From Bradyrhizobium sp. (GTDB lineage: Bacteria > Pseudomonadota > Alphaproteobacteria > Rhizobiales > Xanthobacteraceae), in the NCBI RefSeq assembly GCF_022844465.1, contig NZ_JALHLP010000001.1, positions 62,001 to 126,000 on the forward strand: a stretch of DNA of 64,000 bases, written 5' to 3'. The position numbers and the translations under genes were made by a program. Position 1 is the stretch's first letter. Each line of letters begins with the position of its first letter. Of this stretch, positions 40,520 through 52,000 are shown piece by piece. A model generated the notes under the pieces. It was not told the DNA's origin and did no database searches. It was given only the letters and a program-made list of their open reading frames with translations.

Positions 40520-41251
40520 CTAGCCGCCGCCACCCCCTTCAGGCTCCGCGGCCGGCGCAAGCAGCAGTTCCAGCGTATCTCCGTCATCAAGCGGGTCTTC
40601 GTCGTCACGCAGCGTCGTGTCGTCTGAAGGCGTCGGAACGCTGAAGGCGGACGGCAGCCGCGAGTCCAGCAGCCCCGTGCCCCTCAGTTCCTCGAGGCCC
40701 GGAAGGTCGCCCAGCGCCTCCAGGCTGAATTGCGACAGGAACGCCTCCGTGGTGCCGAAGGTCAGCGGGCGGCCCGGCGTCTTGCGGCGGCCCCGCGGAC
40801 GGATCCAGCCGGTTTCCAGCAGCACGTCCAGCGTTCCCTTGGACGTGATCACGCCGCGGATTTCCTCGATTTCAGCGCGCGTCACCGGCTGGTGATAGGC
40901 GATGATCGCCAGGACCTCGATGGCCGCACGCGACAGGCGCCGCGTCTCCGTGCTTTCGCGCGTCATCAGCCAGGACAGATCGCCAGCCGTGCGGAACGTC
41001 CATTTGTTGGCGACCCGAACCAGATTGACGCCGCGCGGGGCATACTCCGCCTGCAGCTGCGCCAGGGCGGCCTTGATGTCGACGCCGTCGGGCATCCGCT
41101 TCGCCAGGGCCGCCTGATCGATCGGTTCGTCCGAGGCAAACAGCAGCGCTTCCAGAAGCCGCAATTCCTCGGGCCGCGCGGCGACCTCGGTGCCTGCCTC
41201 CACCGGCCTGTCCTCGGCGTCATCCATGCGCTTTTCCGCCAAGCTTGCCAT
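40520..41251 (-). CDS. scpB: Segregation and condensation protein B
   Basis: Kleisin partner of SMC-ScpA. About 243 aa with two winged helices: EELRLLEALLFASDEPIDQAALAKRMP and VLAIIAYHQPVTRAEIEEIRGV, TSKGTLDVLLETGWIRPRGRRKTPGRPLTFGTTEAFL. The C-terminus is acidic and Gly-rich. The start at 41251 has AAGGAGA; the start at 41269 does not. 18 bp after scpA. Confidence 0.93.
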   Translation of the reverse strand: MASLAEKRMDDAEDRPVEAGTEVAARPEELRLLEALLFASDEPIDQAALAKRMPDGVDIKAALAQLQAEYAPRGVNLVRVANKWTFRTAGDLSWLMTRESTETRRLSRAAIEVLAIIAYHQPVTRAEIEEIRGVITSKGTLDVLLETGWIRPRGRRKTPGRPLTFGTTEAFLSQFSLEALGDLPGLEELRGTGLLDSRLPSAFSVPTPSDDTTLRDDEDPLDDGDTLELLLAPAAEPEGGGGG

Positions 41252-41269
41252 GGCTAGGTCTCCTTCCAC

Positions 41270-42097
41270 TTACTCGACCGACAAGCCCGGCGCGGGCATC
41301 GCTCCGGATGCTTGCGGCGGACGCTTTCGAAAATACAGCGGCGCGAACGCCTCTTTCTGGTTCAGCTCCATCTCGCCTTCCCGCACCAGTTCGAGCGCCG
41401 CCGCGAAGCTCGACGCAAACACCGTGGCTTTTTGCGAGGGATCGACGACGTAACTGAGCAGGTAGTCGTCGAGGCAGCTCCATTCCTCGGCGATGCCGAT
41501 CAACCGCTCCAGCGAGGCGCGGGCCTCCGAAAGAGACCACACCGTGCGCTTGACCAGATGCACGTTGGCCAGCACGCGTTGCTGACGCTGCGCGGCGTAG
41601 GCGGTCAACAGATCGAACAGGGTTGCGGTAAATCGCGGGTGGCGGATTTCGGCGATCTGTTCCGGATTGCCGCGCGGAAAGATATCGCGCCGCAACTGGG
41701 GCCGGTTCATCAACCGGTTGGCGGCTTCGCGAATGGCCTCCAGCCGTCGCAGCCGGTTGGCGAGCGCCGTGGCCATTTCCTCCGCGCTCGGCCCGTCCGG
41801 CGTCGCCGGTTCAGGCAGCAACAGCCGCGATTTCAGGAACGCCAGCCATGCGGCCATCACGAGATAGTCCGCCGCCAGCTCAAGGCGGATTTTTCGCGCG
41901 GCCTCGATAAAGATCAGGTACTGGTCGGCCAGCGCCAGGATCGAAATCTTGGCGAGGTCGACCTTCTGCTGCCTTGCCAGCGTAAGCAGCAGGTCGAGCG
42001 GGCCCTCATAGCCCTCGACATCGACCACCAGCGACGGCTCGCCGTCATGGACCTCGGCGGGCCGCCCGGTTTCGAACGATAGAATCTCCGCGGTCAT
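41270..42097 (-). CDS. scpA: Segregation and condensation protein A
   Basis: Kleisin, 275 aa: VDVEGYEGPLDLLLTLARQQKVDLAKISILALADQYLIFIEAA at the N-terminus, LVMAAWLAFLKSRLLLPEP, and the C-terminal helix-turn-helix (LEEWS-type segment, then FAPLYFRKRP). The start overlaps the nagZ stop in an ATGA, so nagZ-scpA-scpB are one unit. Confidence 0.95.
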   Translation of the reverse strand: MTAEILSFETGRPAEVHDGEPSLVVDVEGYEGPLDLLLTLARQQKVDLAKISILALADQYLIFIEAARKIRLELAADYLVMAAWLAFLKSRLLLPEPATPDGPSAEEMATALANRLRRLEAIREAANRLMNRPQLRRDIFPRGNPEQIAEIRHPRFTATLFDLLTAYAAQRQQRVLANVHLVKRTVWSLSEARASLERLIGIAEEWSCLDDYLLSYVVDPSQKATVFASSFAAALELVREGEMELNQKEAFAPLYFRKRPPQASGAMPAPGLSVE

Positions 42098-43116
42098 GCC
42101 GTTCCTGCCCGTTCCATCAACGCTTCAAGTTCAGCGCGAGCGGCCGGCCGATCAAGCGGCTGCGGCGACTTCCGCGAGGCGAGCGCCCGTCCGGCGCGCC
42201 GCATCGCCTCGCCCGTCAGTTCAGGCGTCTCGCGCGCGACATCGTCCATCTCGTCGAGCTTACCGTTGCAATGCAGAACCATGTCGCAGCCCGCGTTGAT
42301 GGTGGCGCGGGTTCGTTCCGCGATCGATCCCGCCAACGCATTCATCGACACATCGTCACTCATCAACAGGCCTTGGAATCCAATCACACCGCGAATCACC
42401 TTCTGGATGATTGTCGCAGAAGTCGTCGCGGGTTGGGCAGGGTCAAGCGCGCTAAACACAACATGTGCCGTCATCGCCATCGGCAGGTCCGCCAGTGGTT
42501 TGAAGGCGGCGAAATCGGTCCGTTCCAGTTCATCGCCGGGCGTATCGACCATCGGCAGCCTGAAATGGCTGTCGGCGGCGGCGCGCCCGTGACCGGGAAT
42601 GTGCTTCAGGACCGGCAGGACGCCGCCCTGCTCCAGCCCGTCGGTGACGGCTCGGGCGATTGCCGCGACCTTGGCCGGCGTGGTTCCATAGGCGCGGTCG
42701 CCGATCACCGCATCGGCGCCTGCGACCGGCACATCCGCCAGCGGCAGGCAGTCGACGGTGATGCCGAGATCGATCAGGTCGGCCGCGATCAGCCGTGAAC
42801 TCAAGCGAGCCGCGCGCAGCCCAAGCGCAGGATCGAGGTCGTACAGCGCCCCAAGGGCGGCGCCGGGTGGATAGACCGGCCAGTGCGGCGGGCCGAGCCG
42901 CGCCACCCGTCCGCCTTCCTGGTCGATCAGAACAGGGGCATCCGCGCGATCGACGCAGCTGCGCAATTCGCCAACGAGCGCCGCTACCTGATCCGGGGTA
43001 TCGACGTTGCGTTTGAACAGGATGAATCCCCACGGCCGCGCGCCCCGGATGAATTCGCGCTCCGCCACGCTCAACTGAGTTCCTGATATGCCCGTGATGA
43101 ATGCGCGGCTGCTCAT
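42094..43116 (-). CDS. nagZ: Beta-N-acetylhexosaminidase of peptidoglycan recycling
   Basis: Glycoside hydrolase family 3, cytoplasmic, frees GlcNAc from recycled muropeptides. 340 aa. Motifs: VLIDQEGGRVARL, the catalytic loop LKHIPGHGRAAADSH (H/D dyad), and the nucleophile in LLMSDDVSMNALAG. The order SPOR protein - nagZ - scpA - scpB is the usual one in Rhizobiales. Confidence 0.96.
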   Translation of the reverse strand: MSSRAFITGISGTQLSVAEREFIRGARPWGFILFKRNVDTPDQVAALVGELRSCVDRADAPVLIDQEGGRVARLGPPHWPVYPPGAALGALYDLDPALGLRAARLSSRLIAADLIDLGITVDCLPLADVPVAGADAVIGDRAYGTTPAKVAAIARAVTDGLEQGGVLPVLKHIPGHGRAAADSHFRLPMVDTPGDELERTDFAAFKPLADLPMAMTAHVVFSALDPAQPATTSATIIQKVIRGVIGFQGLLMSDDVSMNALAGSIAERTRATINAGCDMVLHCNGKLDEMDDVARETPELTGEAMRRAGRALASRKSPQPLDRPAARAELEALMERAGTA

Positions 43117-43163
43117 GGGGATCGATTAGGCCCCTTGCTGCACCGGGGTCAAGGAAACCGCCG

Positions 43164-44603
43164 CTAATTCCTTGGGACGAAGCACTGGCCGCCCGCGGAT
43201 TTCAGACTCATGCAGAATTGCGTCGCCTCTTCCGACGAGTTGAACGGGCCGACCATGGCGCGATAGAACACGCCCTTCTCGCCGAGGTCGGCACGCTTGA
43301 TCAGCGGCGGTCGGGAGCCCAATTCCGCCTGAAACTTGCTCTGCAGCGTCCGGTAGGAGGCCTGTGCATCGGCCTCGGTCTTCTGCGAGGAGACCTGCAC
43401 CAGGTAACCGCCGGAGGCCGACGGGGCGGCCTGAACCGGGTTGGTCGCTGCCAGCCGGGTCGGCGCCGGATCGGACGGCGGCGCGCCTTGCGGGGTCAGT
43501 GGAATCGGCGAATTGGCGCTGGCGTTGGCCGATGCAGGATTGCGCCCGGCGGGAGGTGCAGCGGCAGGGGCCGTCACGGAACGCGATAACGGCACAGTCC
43601 GTGCCGGCGGAGCGATCGCGCTGGTCGGAACGCCGCCATTCTCACTGGCGTCGCCCTTGACCGCCAGCGTCTTGACCTTGCGCGGCTCGCTTGCTGGCAG
43701 CGCGCCAGCAGGAGGAACGCTGCCGACCGGCAGCGAGCTGGCGTTCAGGTTCGGCGACGGAAACACCACGCGCGGAGCCCCGGATCGGACATTGACGTCA
43801 ACAGGCGCTTCCTCGCGCGACACCAGTTTTTCGCTGCCGTCGCCCGGCAGCAGGCGGTCGGGGGTCTTGGGCGCGCTGCCGCCCGACGGCGCCGGCACCA
43901 CCTTGGTAGGGCTGTTGTCGGCCTTGATGATCGGCGGCTCGCCACGGGGCGAACCGACATAGGTGCGATAGCCAAACGCTGCACCGGTTCCGACCACGGC
44001 GAGCGCCACCACCGCAGCGATCGTCATCAGCCCGGTCGAGCGCTTCTTCGGCTCGGGTTCTTCCTCATAGTCATCCTGGTAGGCGTAAGGATCGTCCGGA
44101 TAGGCTGGATCGCGTTGATATTCCTGGCCGCCGGATTCGATCTTGCCGTACAGCGCATCGTCGTAGCGCGAAGGGTCGGGCCGCGGCTCGGCGGCGGCGT
44201 ATTGCGGCGACTCGTATTGGTCCTCCCCGCTCGCCTGAGGATGCTGGGCCGCATATCGATGCAGGGGGTGCACCGGCGCCGGCTGATAGTCGGGCTCGTC
44301 GTAGTTCAGCGGCGGCGGGACGGTTTCGTGCCGGGCGCGCTGCATCCACCGCGGCGGGCCGGGGGCAGCGGTGAGATCATCCTCGGGCAGGTCATATTGC
44401 GGATGCGCCAATGCGCGCGATTGCAGCGGATGTGGCGGAGCCTTGGCTGCGTCCGCGAACGTGTCCGTTTGCCCGATCAGCCGCGCCAGTTCGGCCAGCG
44501 GATCGCCCTCGACACGATCCGCGCCGTAGGAGTCGCCGCCGCGATCATGGCGATCGTAGCTCTCCTGGGCGGGAAAAGGTCGGTCTCTATATCGATCAGC
44601 CAT
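43164..44603 (-). CDS. SPOR-domain membrane protein, division-associated
   Basis: 479 aa bitopic protein. A long disordered acidic N-terminus rich in Tyr, Asp and Pro, one membrane helix near residues 190-210 (GLMTIAAVVALAVVGTGAAF), a Pro/Ala-rich periplasmic linker and a SPOR domain at about 398-479 (GGYLVQVSSQKTEADAQASYRTL and AMVGPFNSSEEATQFCMSLK). SPOR binds denuded peptidoglycan at the septum. The position between argS and nagZ fits the alphaproteobacterial FtsN-like gene, though I cannot prove equivalence. Start at the ATG at 44603. Confidence 0.88.
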   Translation of the reverse strand: MADRYRDRPFPAQESYDRHDRGGDSYGADRVEGDPLAELARLIGQTDTFADAAKAPPHPLQSRALAHPQYDLPEDDLTAAPGPPRWMQRARHETVPPPLNYDEPDYQPAPVHPLHRYAAQHPQASGEDQYESPQYAAAEPRPDPSRYDDALYGKIESGGQEYQRDPAYPDDPYAYQDDYEEEPEPKKRSTGLMTIAAVVALAVVGTGAAFGYRTYVGSPRGEPPIIKADNSPTKVVPAPSGGSAPKTPDRLLPGDGSEKLVSREEAPVDVNVRSGAPRVVFPSPNLNASSLPVGSVPPAGALPASEPRKVKTLAVKGDASENGGVPTSAIAPPARTVPLSRSVTAPAAAPPAGRNPASANASANSPIPLTPQGAPPSDPAPTRLAATNPVQAAPSASGGYLVQVSSQKTEADAQASYRTLQSKFQAELGSRPPLIKRADLGEKGVFYRAMVGPFNSSEEATQFCMSLKSAGGQCFVPRN

Positions 44604-44683
44604 CGTGGTGATGCATCCCCTGCGGGACAGCGCCAAGCCGCCATGTCCGCGAAACATGCCGACGAATTGGCCCCTGCCAGATA

Positions 44684-44709
44684 TCCTCACGAACCCCCAT
44701 TCGTGAGGA
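44684..44709. terminator. Perfect hairpin between argS and the SPOR gene
   Basis: TCCTCACGAA at 44684-44693 and TTCGTGAGGA at 44700-44709 make a 10-bp stem with a six-base loop. On the plus strand it is followed by CTTTTG; on the minus strand, the direction of argS, there is no T-tract. It may end argS transcripts or process a joint transcript. Confidence 0.5.
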
Positions 44710-44721
44710 CTTTTGCCCCTG

Positions 44722-46515
44722 CTACCGCATCTCGGATGGAGCGTGGACGCCGAGAACGGCTAACCCCGATGCTAGTACCGAAACGACGCCCTGGACCATC
44801 GCCAGCCGCGCCTTTGTGATCTCTGCATCATTATTCATAATGAAGCGTAAATAGGGCAAATCGCGCCCTTTCGTCCATAGCGCATGAAATTCGCTGGCCA
44901 AATCATATAGATAAAAAGCGATTCGGTGGGGCTCATGTGCCACCGCCGCAGCCTCGATCATTCGGGGATAGAGCGCCAGCCGCTTCAGCAGGTCAAGCTC
45001 CGCCGGGTCGGTCAGCCGCTCGACCGGGGCGGCGGCGAGCCAGGTCGACCGGGCGACATCATCCTCGGGCAGGTCGGGAACCAATTCACGAGCATTCTTG
45101 AAGATCGAGTGGCCGCGGGCGTGGCCGTACTGAACATAGAACACCGCGTTGTCCTTGGACTGCTCGATCACTTTCGCTAGGTCGAAATCGAGCACGGCGT
45201 CGTTCTTGCGGAACAGCATCATGAACCGCACGGCGTCGGAACCGACCTCGTCAACCACTTCGCGCAGCGTGACGAAATCACCGGACCGTTTCGACATTTT
45301 CACCGGCTCGCCGTTGCGCAGGAGGCGCACGAGCTGCACCACCTTGACGTCGAGCGCGGCCTTGCCGGCGCTGACCCCCTTCACCGCCGCCTGCATGCGC
45401 TTGATGTAGCCGCCGTGATCGGCGCCGAACACGTCGATCATGTCGAGGAAGCCGCGCTCGATCTTGTTCCTGTGATAGGCGATGTCGGAGGCGAAATAGG
45501 TATAGGAACCATCCGACTTGATCAGCGGCCGATCGACGTCGTCGCCATAGGCGGTGGCGCGGAACAGGGTCTGCTCGCGGTCTTCATAGTCCTCGGTCGG
45601 CTTGCCCTTCGGCGGCGGCAGGCGGCCTTGGTAGATGTCGCCCTTGGAGCGCAGGAAATCGATGGTTTCGGTGACCTTGTTATTGCCGGTTTCGACCAGC
45701 GACCGCTCCGAGAAAAACACGTCGTGCTTGATGTTGAGCGCGGCGAGATCGCCCTTGATCATGTCCATCATCATGGCGACGGCTTTCGCACGGACGATCG
45801 GAAGCCACGCGCCTTCCGGCATCGCCTTCAGCCGATCGCCATGCTCGGCGGCTAGCGCCTGCCCGACCGGCACCAGATAGTCGCCGGGATAGAGCCCGTC
45901 CGGGATCTCGTCGATGCTCTCGCCAAGCGCCTCGCGGTAGCGCAGGAAGGACGAGCGCGCCAGCACGTCGACCTGCGCGCCGGCGTCATTGATGTAGTAT
46001 TCGCGGGTGACGTCAAAGCCCGCAGACTGCAACAGGCTGCCCAGCGCGTCGCCGAACACCGCGCCACGGCAATGCCCGACATGCATCGGCCCGGTCGGAT
46101 TGGCAGAGACATATTCGACGTTGACCTTGGCGCCGCGACCGATCGCGCTTCGGCCGTAGGACGCGCCCTCGCGCAGCACGGTGCGCAGCGCATCGGCCCA
46201 CACCTGGGGCTTCAAGGTGAGGTTGATGAATCCCGGACCGGCGACATCGACGGAGGCCACCATATCGTCGGCACGCAGTTTTTCGGCGATCCGCTCGGCG
46301 AGATCGCGCGGCTTGGCTCCGGCGTCCCTGGCGAGTACCATCGCGGCGTTCGTCGCCATGTCGCCATGGGTCGCCTCGCGCGGCGGTTCGACCACGACGC
46401 GGGAGAAATCGATGCCGTCAGGCCATTTGCTTTCGGCGGCGAGATCGGCGCATACCGCCAGCACGCGCGCGAGCACGTCGGCGAACAGGTGCGGCAAAGC
46501 TGACTTGTCGGACAT
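44722..46515 (-). CDS. argS: Arginyl-tRNA synthetase
   Basis: Class I synthetase, 597 aa. The HIGH motif is [16 protein letters not shown], the KMSKS equivalent [17 protein letters not shown]-terminal add-on domain ([24 protein letters not shown]) and C-terminal anticodon-binding DALR domain. Convergent order with dgt upstream on the same strand, 9 bp apart, suggesting a dgt-argS transcript. Confidence 0.98.
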   Translation of the reverse strand: MSDKSALPHLFADVLARVLAVCADLAAESKWPDGIDFSRVVVEPPREATHGDMATNAAMVLARDAGAKPRDLAERIAEKLRADDMVASVDVAGPGFINLTLKPQVWADALRTVLREGASYGRSAIGRGAKVNVEYVSANPTGPMHVGHCRGAVFGDALGSLLQSAGFDVTREYYINDAGAQVDVLARSSFLRYREALGESIDEIPDGLYPGDYLVPVGQALAAEHGDRLKAMPEGAWLPIVRAKAVAMMMDMIKGDLAALNIKHDVFFSERSLVETGNNKVTETIDFLRSKGDIYQGRLPPPKGKPTEDYEDREQTLFRATAYGDDVDRPLIKSDGSYTYFASDIAYHRNKIERGFLDMIDVFGADHGGYIKRMQAAVKGVSAGKAALDVKVVQLVRLLRNGEPVKMSKRSGDFVTLREVVDEVGSDAVRFMMLFRKNDAVLDFDLAKVIEQSKDNAVFYVQYGHARGHSIFKNARELVPDLPEDDVARSTWLAAAPVERLTDPAELDLLKRLALYPRMIEAAAVAHEPHRIAFYLYDLASEFHALWTKGRDLPYLRFIMNNDAEITKARLAMVQGVVSVLASGLAVLGVHAPSEMR

Positions 46516-46524
46516 GGTCGCCGC

Positions 46525-47733
46525 CTAACGCAAATCCGGGGTCGAGTCAAAAAGCCTTTGGTGCTCCATCAGCGCAAAGCGGTCGGTCATCCCGGCGATG
46601 AAATTGCCGATCCGCCGGGCGCGCTCGCCCTCGCTCTCCTGCTCGCTGCCCTCGACCCATTCCGCCGGCAGGTCGCCCGGTGAGGCCTGGTAGCGCGCGA
46701 ACAGGTCGAACAGGATCGCCTCCGCCTCACCCATCACCCGCATCACCCGCGCGTGGCGGTACATCCTGATTTTCAGGAACGCCTTGATTGCGGCCTCCTC
46801 CTCCGCAACCCCAGGCGAAAACGCCACCAGCGGCTGATGGTGACGGCGGATATCGTGGGCCGATTGCGGTTTGGCGGCGGCCAGACGGCTGCCGGTCTCC
46901 GACATGACCGCGCCGATCAGGTGCGAAATCAGTTCGCGCACCAGCTCTGCGCCGCGCCTGGCGTCGTCGAGCGCGGGATAGCGCCGGTCGATCTCCGCGA
47001 TGATCGCTTCCGTGAGCGGCATCGCCTTGAGGTCGTCGACGGCGAACAGGCCGGCGCGCAGCCCGTCGTCAATGTCGTGGGCGTCATAGGCAATGTCGTC
47101 GGCGAAGGCTGCGACCTGCGCCTCCAGCGAGGCGTAGCTCCACAGCTCCAGATCGAACTTCCGGTTGAAGTCGGAGATGGCGGCAGGGAGCCCGCTCTCG
47201 CGGTGCGGTCCGGCCGCGGCCCCGCCCGGCTCCGTCAGCGGACCGTTGTGCTTGACGATGCCCTCCAGCGATTCCCAGGTCAGGTTCAGCCCGTCGAATT
47301 CGGGATAGCGGTGCTCCAAAGCGGTCACCACCCGCAGCGCCTGCGCGTTGTGGTCGAAGCCGCCATGGGCCCGCAGGCATTTGTCGAGCGCCCGCTCCCC
47401 GGCATGGCCGAACGGGGGATGGCCGAGGTCGTGGGCCAGCGCCAGCGTTTCGGTCAGATCCTCGTCGAGCCCGAGCTGGCGGGCGAGCGCGCGGGCGATC
47501 TGGGCTACTTCCAGCGAATGGGTCAGCCGGGTCCGGTAATGATCGCCTTCATGGAACACAAAGACCTGGGTCTTGTGCTTCAGCCGCCGGAAGGCGGTCG
47601 AATGGATCACCCGGTCGCAATCCCGCCGGAACGGGCTCCGCGACCGGCTCGGCGGCTCCGCAAACAGCCGGCCGCGGCTGGAATCGGGGTCGCAGGCATA
47701 GGACGCGCGGGGGGCAGCCATTCCGACCGACAC
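46525..47733 (-). CDS. dgt: Deoxyguanosinetriphosphate triphosphohydrolase-like protein
   Basis: HD-domain enzyme cutting dNTPs to deoxynucleoside and triphosphate. 402 aa. HD site: [20 protein letters not shown] and [34 protein letters not shown] and [14 protein letters not shown] follow. The start may be the GTG at 47733 or the ATG at 47721; the second gives [13 protein letters not shown]. Divergent from erpA. Confidence 0.95.
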   Translation of the reverse strand: MSVGMAAPRASYACDPDSSRGRLFAEPPSRSRSPFRRDCDRVIHSTAFRRLKHKTQVFVFHEGDHYRTRLTHSLEVAQIARALARQLGLDEDLTETLALAHDLGHPPFGHAGERALDKCLRAHGGFDHNAQALRVVTALEHRYPEFDGLNLTWESLEGIVKHNGPLTEPGGAAAGPHRESGLPAAISDFNRKFDLELWSYASLEAQVAAFADDIAYDAHDIDDGLRAGLFAVDDLKAMPLTEAIIAEIDRRYPALDDARRGAELVRELISHLIGAVMSETGSRLAAAKPQSAHDIRRHHQPLVAFSPGVAEEEAAIKAFLKIRMYRHARVMRVMGEAEAILFDLFARYQASPGDLPAEWVEGSEQESEGERARRIGNFIAGMTDRFALMEHQRLFDSTPDLR

Positions 47734-47835
47734 GGTTTTTTAGTCCTCATCCATTTGATTCCGCGGGATTGCGCACCTAACTATACCTGATACGTCATCC
47801 CGACCGATTTGGGTATGACGCCCGGAGATCACGCC

Positions 47836-48165
47836 ATGACCCCTGCCATCACCGTCAGCGAGCGGGCCGCCCGCCGCATCGGGGAAATCCTCAAGACCGA
47901 GGGCGACGGCGCCATGCTGCGCATCTCCGTCGAAGGCGGCGGTTGCTCCGGCTTCCAGTACAAATTCGACGTCGACCATGACAAGGCCGAGGATGACCTA
48001 GTGATCGCGCGCGAGGGCGCGGTGGTGCTTGTCGATCCCGCCTCGGTGCCGTTCCTCGCCGGCTCCGAAGTCGATTTCGTCGACGACCTGATCGGCGCCT
48101 CGTTCCGGGTGGTCAATCCGAACGCGACGGCCTCGTGCGGTTGCGGGACCAGTTTCTCGATTTGA
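47836..48165 (+). CDS. erpA: Iron-sulfur cluster insertion protein, A-type
   Basis: 109 aa A-type carrier delivering Fe-S clusters to apoproteins. Three Cys ligands: GGGCSGFQYKF and the C-terminal SCGCGTSF. ATPAITVSERAARRI start fits at 47836, with GGAG upstream; the frame starts earlier without one. Name by similarity; iscA-like is also possible. Confidence 0.93.
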   Translation: MTPAITVSERAARRIGEILKTEGDGAMLRISVEGGGCSGFQYKFDVDHDKAEDDLVIAREGAVVLVDPASVPFLAGSEVDFVDDLIGASFRVVNPNATASCGCGTSFSI

Positions 48166-48216
48166 GTGACCTGAAGGCATCGGTCCCAATCTAGGTCGCA
48201 GCCGATGGCCTGGAGG

Positions 48217-49083
48217 TTAGCGCCCCGCGCCGAACAACGCCTTCGCATTGCCGTGCGCGATCTGCGCGGCGATCTTTGGTGGCAGTTGCGCGAGCCAGGC
48301 GCGGTAGCCGGCGATGATCTCGCCGTAGCTTTCCCAGCGCTCGTTGATCCAGGTGTCGGAGCCGATCAGGAAGCGGTCGGGGTGGCGCTCGAACAGGGCT
48401 CGCCATTCCGCCGTCAGCTTTCCGCCGCCATCGACGATGCCGCCGCGGTAGGATAGCTCGCCCCAGAGCTTCGGGTATTTCGCGAGCATCTCCGCGACGC
48501 GGTCGGTCGAAAGGCCGAAGCCGGTATGGGCCCAGATGATGCGGGCGCGCGGATTGTGCCGCATCAGGATTTCGACGGCGGAGTCGTCGGCATGGGCGTG
48601 CAGATAGAGATCGTGCTGAACCGCGAAATCGACGGTTTTCCTGACCCAGTCGTTTTCCGCCGCCTTGCCCGAGATGTGAAACTCGCCGATGCCGCGGTAA
48701 TAGCCGCGCTTGAACTCGTCCTGCACCAGATCGAAAATGAAGGGGTCGCCGAACCAGGTCTGGATGTCGGCGCGGACCCGGTAGGGCCGGATGAAGGGGA
48801 CAATCTGCAGGCCGGGCGGCTTCGCATCCATCAGCGCATGGGTGCCGGTGTTCGGGCGGCTGGTGGCGAGGATGCCGGTGACGCGGTGCTTCCGGAACAG
48901 CGCCAGCACCTCCTCGACGTTGTAATGGGGTTTCGGCTCCCAATTGTAGTGGAGGTGGGCGTCGAAGATCTCGATCGGCTGCTGCGCAACGGCCGGGCCA
49001 ATGGTCCCGGCCGTCCCCGCCAGCGCGACGAGAATGCCGGTGCACCGCGCCGTCAACCGCACCGCGCGCCCGTACATCGTCAT
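48217..49083 (-). CDS. Amidohydrolase-fold protein, exported
   Basis: 288 aa TIM-barrel metal-dependent hydrolase (amidohydrolase_2 type). Signal peptide (LTARCTGILVALAGTAGTIGPAVAQQ), then the HxH site FDAHLHYNWEP, GEFHISG, LHAHADDSAVE, IIWAHTGFG and the late IGSDTW. Substrate unknown. The ATG at 49083 overlaps the stop of the RND permease gene (ATGA), so it is co-translated with an efflux system, an unusual partner. Confidence 0.85.
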   Translation of the reverse strand: MTMYGRAVRLTARCTGILVALAGTAGTIGPAVAQQPIEIFDAHLHYNWEPKPHYNVEEVLALFRKHRVTGILATSRPNTGTHALMDAKPPGLQIVPFIRPYRVRADIQTWFGDPFIFDLVQDEFKRGYYRGIGEFHISGKAAENDWVRKTVDFAVQHDLYLHAHADDSAVEILMRHNPRARIIWAHTGFGLSTDRVAEMLAKYPKLWGELSYRGGIVDGGGKLTAEWRALFERHPDRFLIGSDTWINERWESYGEIIAGYRAWLAQLPPKIAAQIAHGNAKALFGAGR

Positions 49084-52000
49084 TCGGCGGCGACGACGCG
49101 CGGCCGCTCGGCCTCGTCGGTCTGCTCCTGCGGTTCGAGCTTGCGCCGCAGCCGGCGGTCGAAGCGGTCGAGATAGATGTAGACGACAGGCGTGATGTAG
49201 AGCGTCAGCAGCTGCGACAGGATCAGGCCGCCGACCACGGCGATGCCAAGCGGCTGGCGCAGTTCGGCGCCGGCGCCGGTGCCGAGCGCGATCGGCAGGG
49301 TGCCGAAGATCGCGGCAAAGGTCGTCATCATGATCGGACGGAAACGCAACAGCGCCGCTTCGCGGATCGCGTGCTCGGCGCTGAGGCCGACGCGGCGGCG
49401 ATCGAGCGCGAAGTCCACCATCATGATGGCGTTCTTCTTGACGATGCCGACCAGCATCACGATCCCGATCATGGCGATGACCGACATCTCCATCCCGAAC
49501 AGCATCAGGGTCAGGATCGCGCCGATGCCGGCCGAGGGCAGCCCCGAAATGATGGTGATGGGATGGATGAAGCTCTCGTAGAGAATGCCGAGGATGACGA
49601 AGGCGGCGAACACCGCGGCGAGGATCAGGACGCCCTGCCCACGCAACGACTCCTGAAACACCTGGGCCGTTCCGGAGAAGCCGGTGGCAATAGTTGCCGG
49701 CAGGTTCGAGTTCCGCTCCAGTTCGGTGATCTTGTCGACCGCGTAGCCCAGTGACTGACCGGGCGCGAGGTTGAAGGAAATCGTCACCGCGGGTTGCTGT
49801 GCCTGGTGATTGATCTGCAGCGGACCGACGGACGGAACCAGCCTCGCCACCGCCGACAGCGGAATGGTCTGGTTGTTCTGGGTCTTCAAGTATAGCCGCG
49901 AAAGGTCCGACGGATCGACGCGGAACTGCGGCTGCACTTCCAGGATGATCTGGTAGTCGTTCGAGGGCGTGTAAATGGTGCCGATCTGGCGCGAGCCATA
50001 GGCGTTGTAGAGCTGGTTGCGGACCTGATCGACGGTGATGCCGTAGACCGCAGCCTTTTCCCGGTCGATATCGACCGTCAGCTGCGGGTTCTTGATGTAG
50101 AGGTCGGTGGTGACGTCGAGCAGGCCCGGCAGCTTCTCGATCCTGTCACGCATCTCCGGCGCCACCCGGTACAGCGCTTCGGTGTCGCCGCTCTGCATCA
50201 CATACTGGTACTGGCTCTTGGAAATCCGGCCGCCGATATTGAGGTTCTGGATCGGCTGGAAGAACGCCTGCATCCCCGGAACCTGCCGCGCCTTGGCGCG
50301 CAGCCGCCCGATGATCGCGGTGAGGTTGTCGCGTTCCTTCTTCGGCTTCAGCGCGATGAACAGGCGGCCGTAGTTGGCGGTGGTGTTGGGCCCGCCGGCG
50401 CCGACGGTGGAGTTGATATACTCGATCGCCGGATCTGACTTGAGCACATCGACCAGCGCCTGCTGCCGCTCCCTCATTGCATCAAAGGAAGTGTCGGTGG
50501 CAGCCTCGGTGACGCCGATCAGGAAACCGGTATCCTCCTGCGGAAAGAAGCCCTTCGGCACGATCATGTAGAGGTAGATGGTGCCGCCGAGCGTCGCCAG
50601 CGTAACCATCAGCATCAGCCGCTTGCGCGCCAGCACCCAGTCGAGCGTCCATTCATAGGCGCGCAGCCAGGAATCAAACACCCGCTCAAAGGCGCGAAGT
50701 ACGATGTTGGGCTTTTTGTTGGGGTCGTGCGCCCGCAGCATCCGCGCGCAGAGCATCGGCGTCAGCGTCAGCGACACGAACCCGGAAACCACGATCGCGA
50801 TCGACACCGTGACCGCGAATTCGCGGAACACGCGGCCGACGACGCCGCCCATCAACAACACCGGAATGAACACGGCAATCAGCGAGAAGGTGATAGAAAT
50901 GATGGTGAAGCCGATCTCGCGCGCGCCCTTCAACGCGGCCTCGAACGGGCGCATGCCGCGCTCGATGTGGCGGACGATGTTCTCCAGCATGACGATGGCG
51001 TCGTCGACCACGAAGCCGACCGATAGCGTCAGCGCCAGCAGCGTCATGTTGTTGATGGAATAATCGAGCGCGTACATCACCGCGCAGGTGCCGAGCAGGG
51101 AAATCGGAACCGCCAGCGCCGGGATGAAGGTCGCGGACGCCGAGCGCAGAAACAGGAAAATCACGAGGATGACGAGCCCGATCGCGATTAGCAGCGTTTC
51201 CTGGACGTCGGCCACCGCCTGGCGAATCGAGATCGAGCGGTCCATCAGCATGTTGATCGAAACCGACGGCGGGATCTGCGCCCGCAGCACCGGCAATTTG
51301 GCCCGGATGGCGTCGACCACCGCCACGGTGTTGGCGTCCGGCTGCTTCTGGATCCCCAGCACGATGGAGCGGTTGCCGTTAAACCAGCTGGCGATGCGCT
51401 CGTTCTCGACACTGTCGTAGATTCTCGCCACCTCGTCGAGCTTGACCGGCGAGCCGTTGCGCCAGGCCACCACGATCTGGCGATAATCGATCGCCTTGTC
51501 CATCTGGCCGGAGGCCTGCAGGGCGACGTCCTGTTTCGGACCGTTCAGCGTGCCGACCGGGGTCGAGGAATTGGCGCGAGCGACCGCGGTGCGGATGTCC
51601 TCGAGCGACAGGCCGCGCGCGGCGGCGGCTTCCGGATCGGCCTGGACGCGAATGGCGAATTTCTGCGCTCCGTAGACGCTGACCTGGGCGACGCCCGGAA
51701 TCTGCGACAGCGCCTGGCCGATGGTGATGTCGCCATACTCGTTGACCGCCGAAAGCGGTAGCGTCGAGGAGCCCAACACCACGAACAGCACCGGGAAGTC
51801 GGCCGGGTTCACTTTGCGGAAACTCGGCGGGGTAATCATCTCGACCGGCAAGCGGCGCTGCGCGATCGTGAGCGCGGTCTGCACGTCCAGCGCGGCGGCG
51901 TCGATGTTGCGGTTGAGATCGAACTGGATGGTGATGACACTGCTGCCCTGCGACGAGCTCGAGGACATCGAGGAGATGCCGGCGATGGTCGAGAGCTGAC

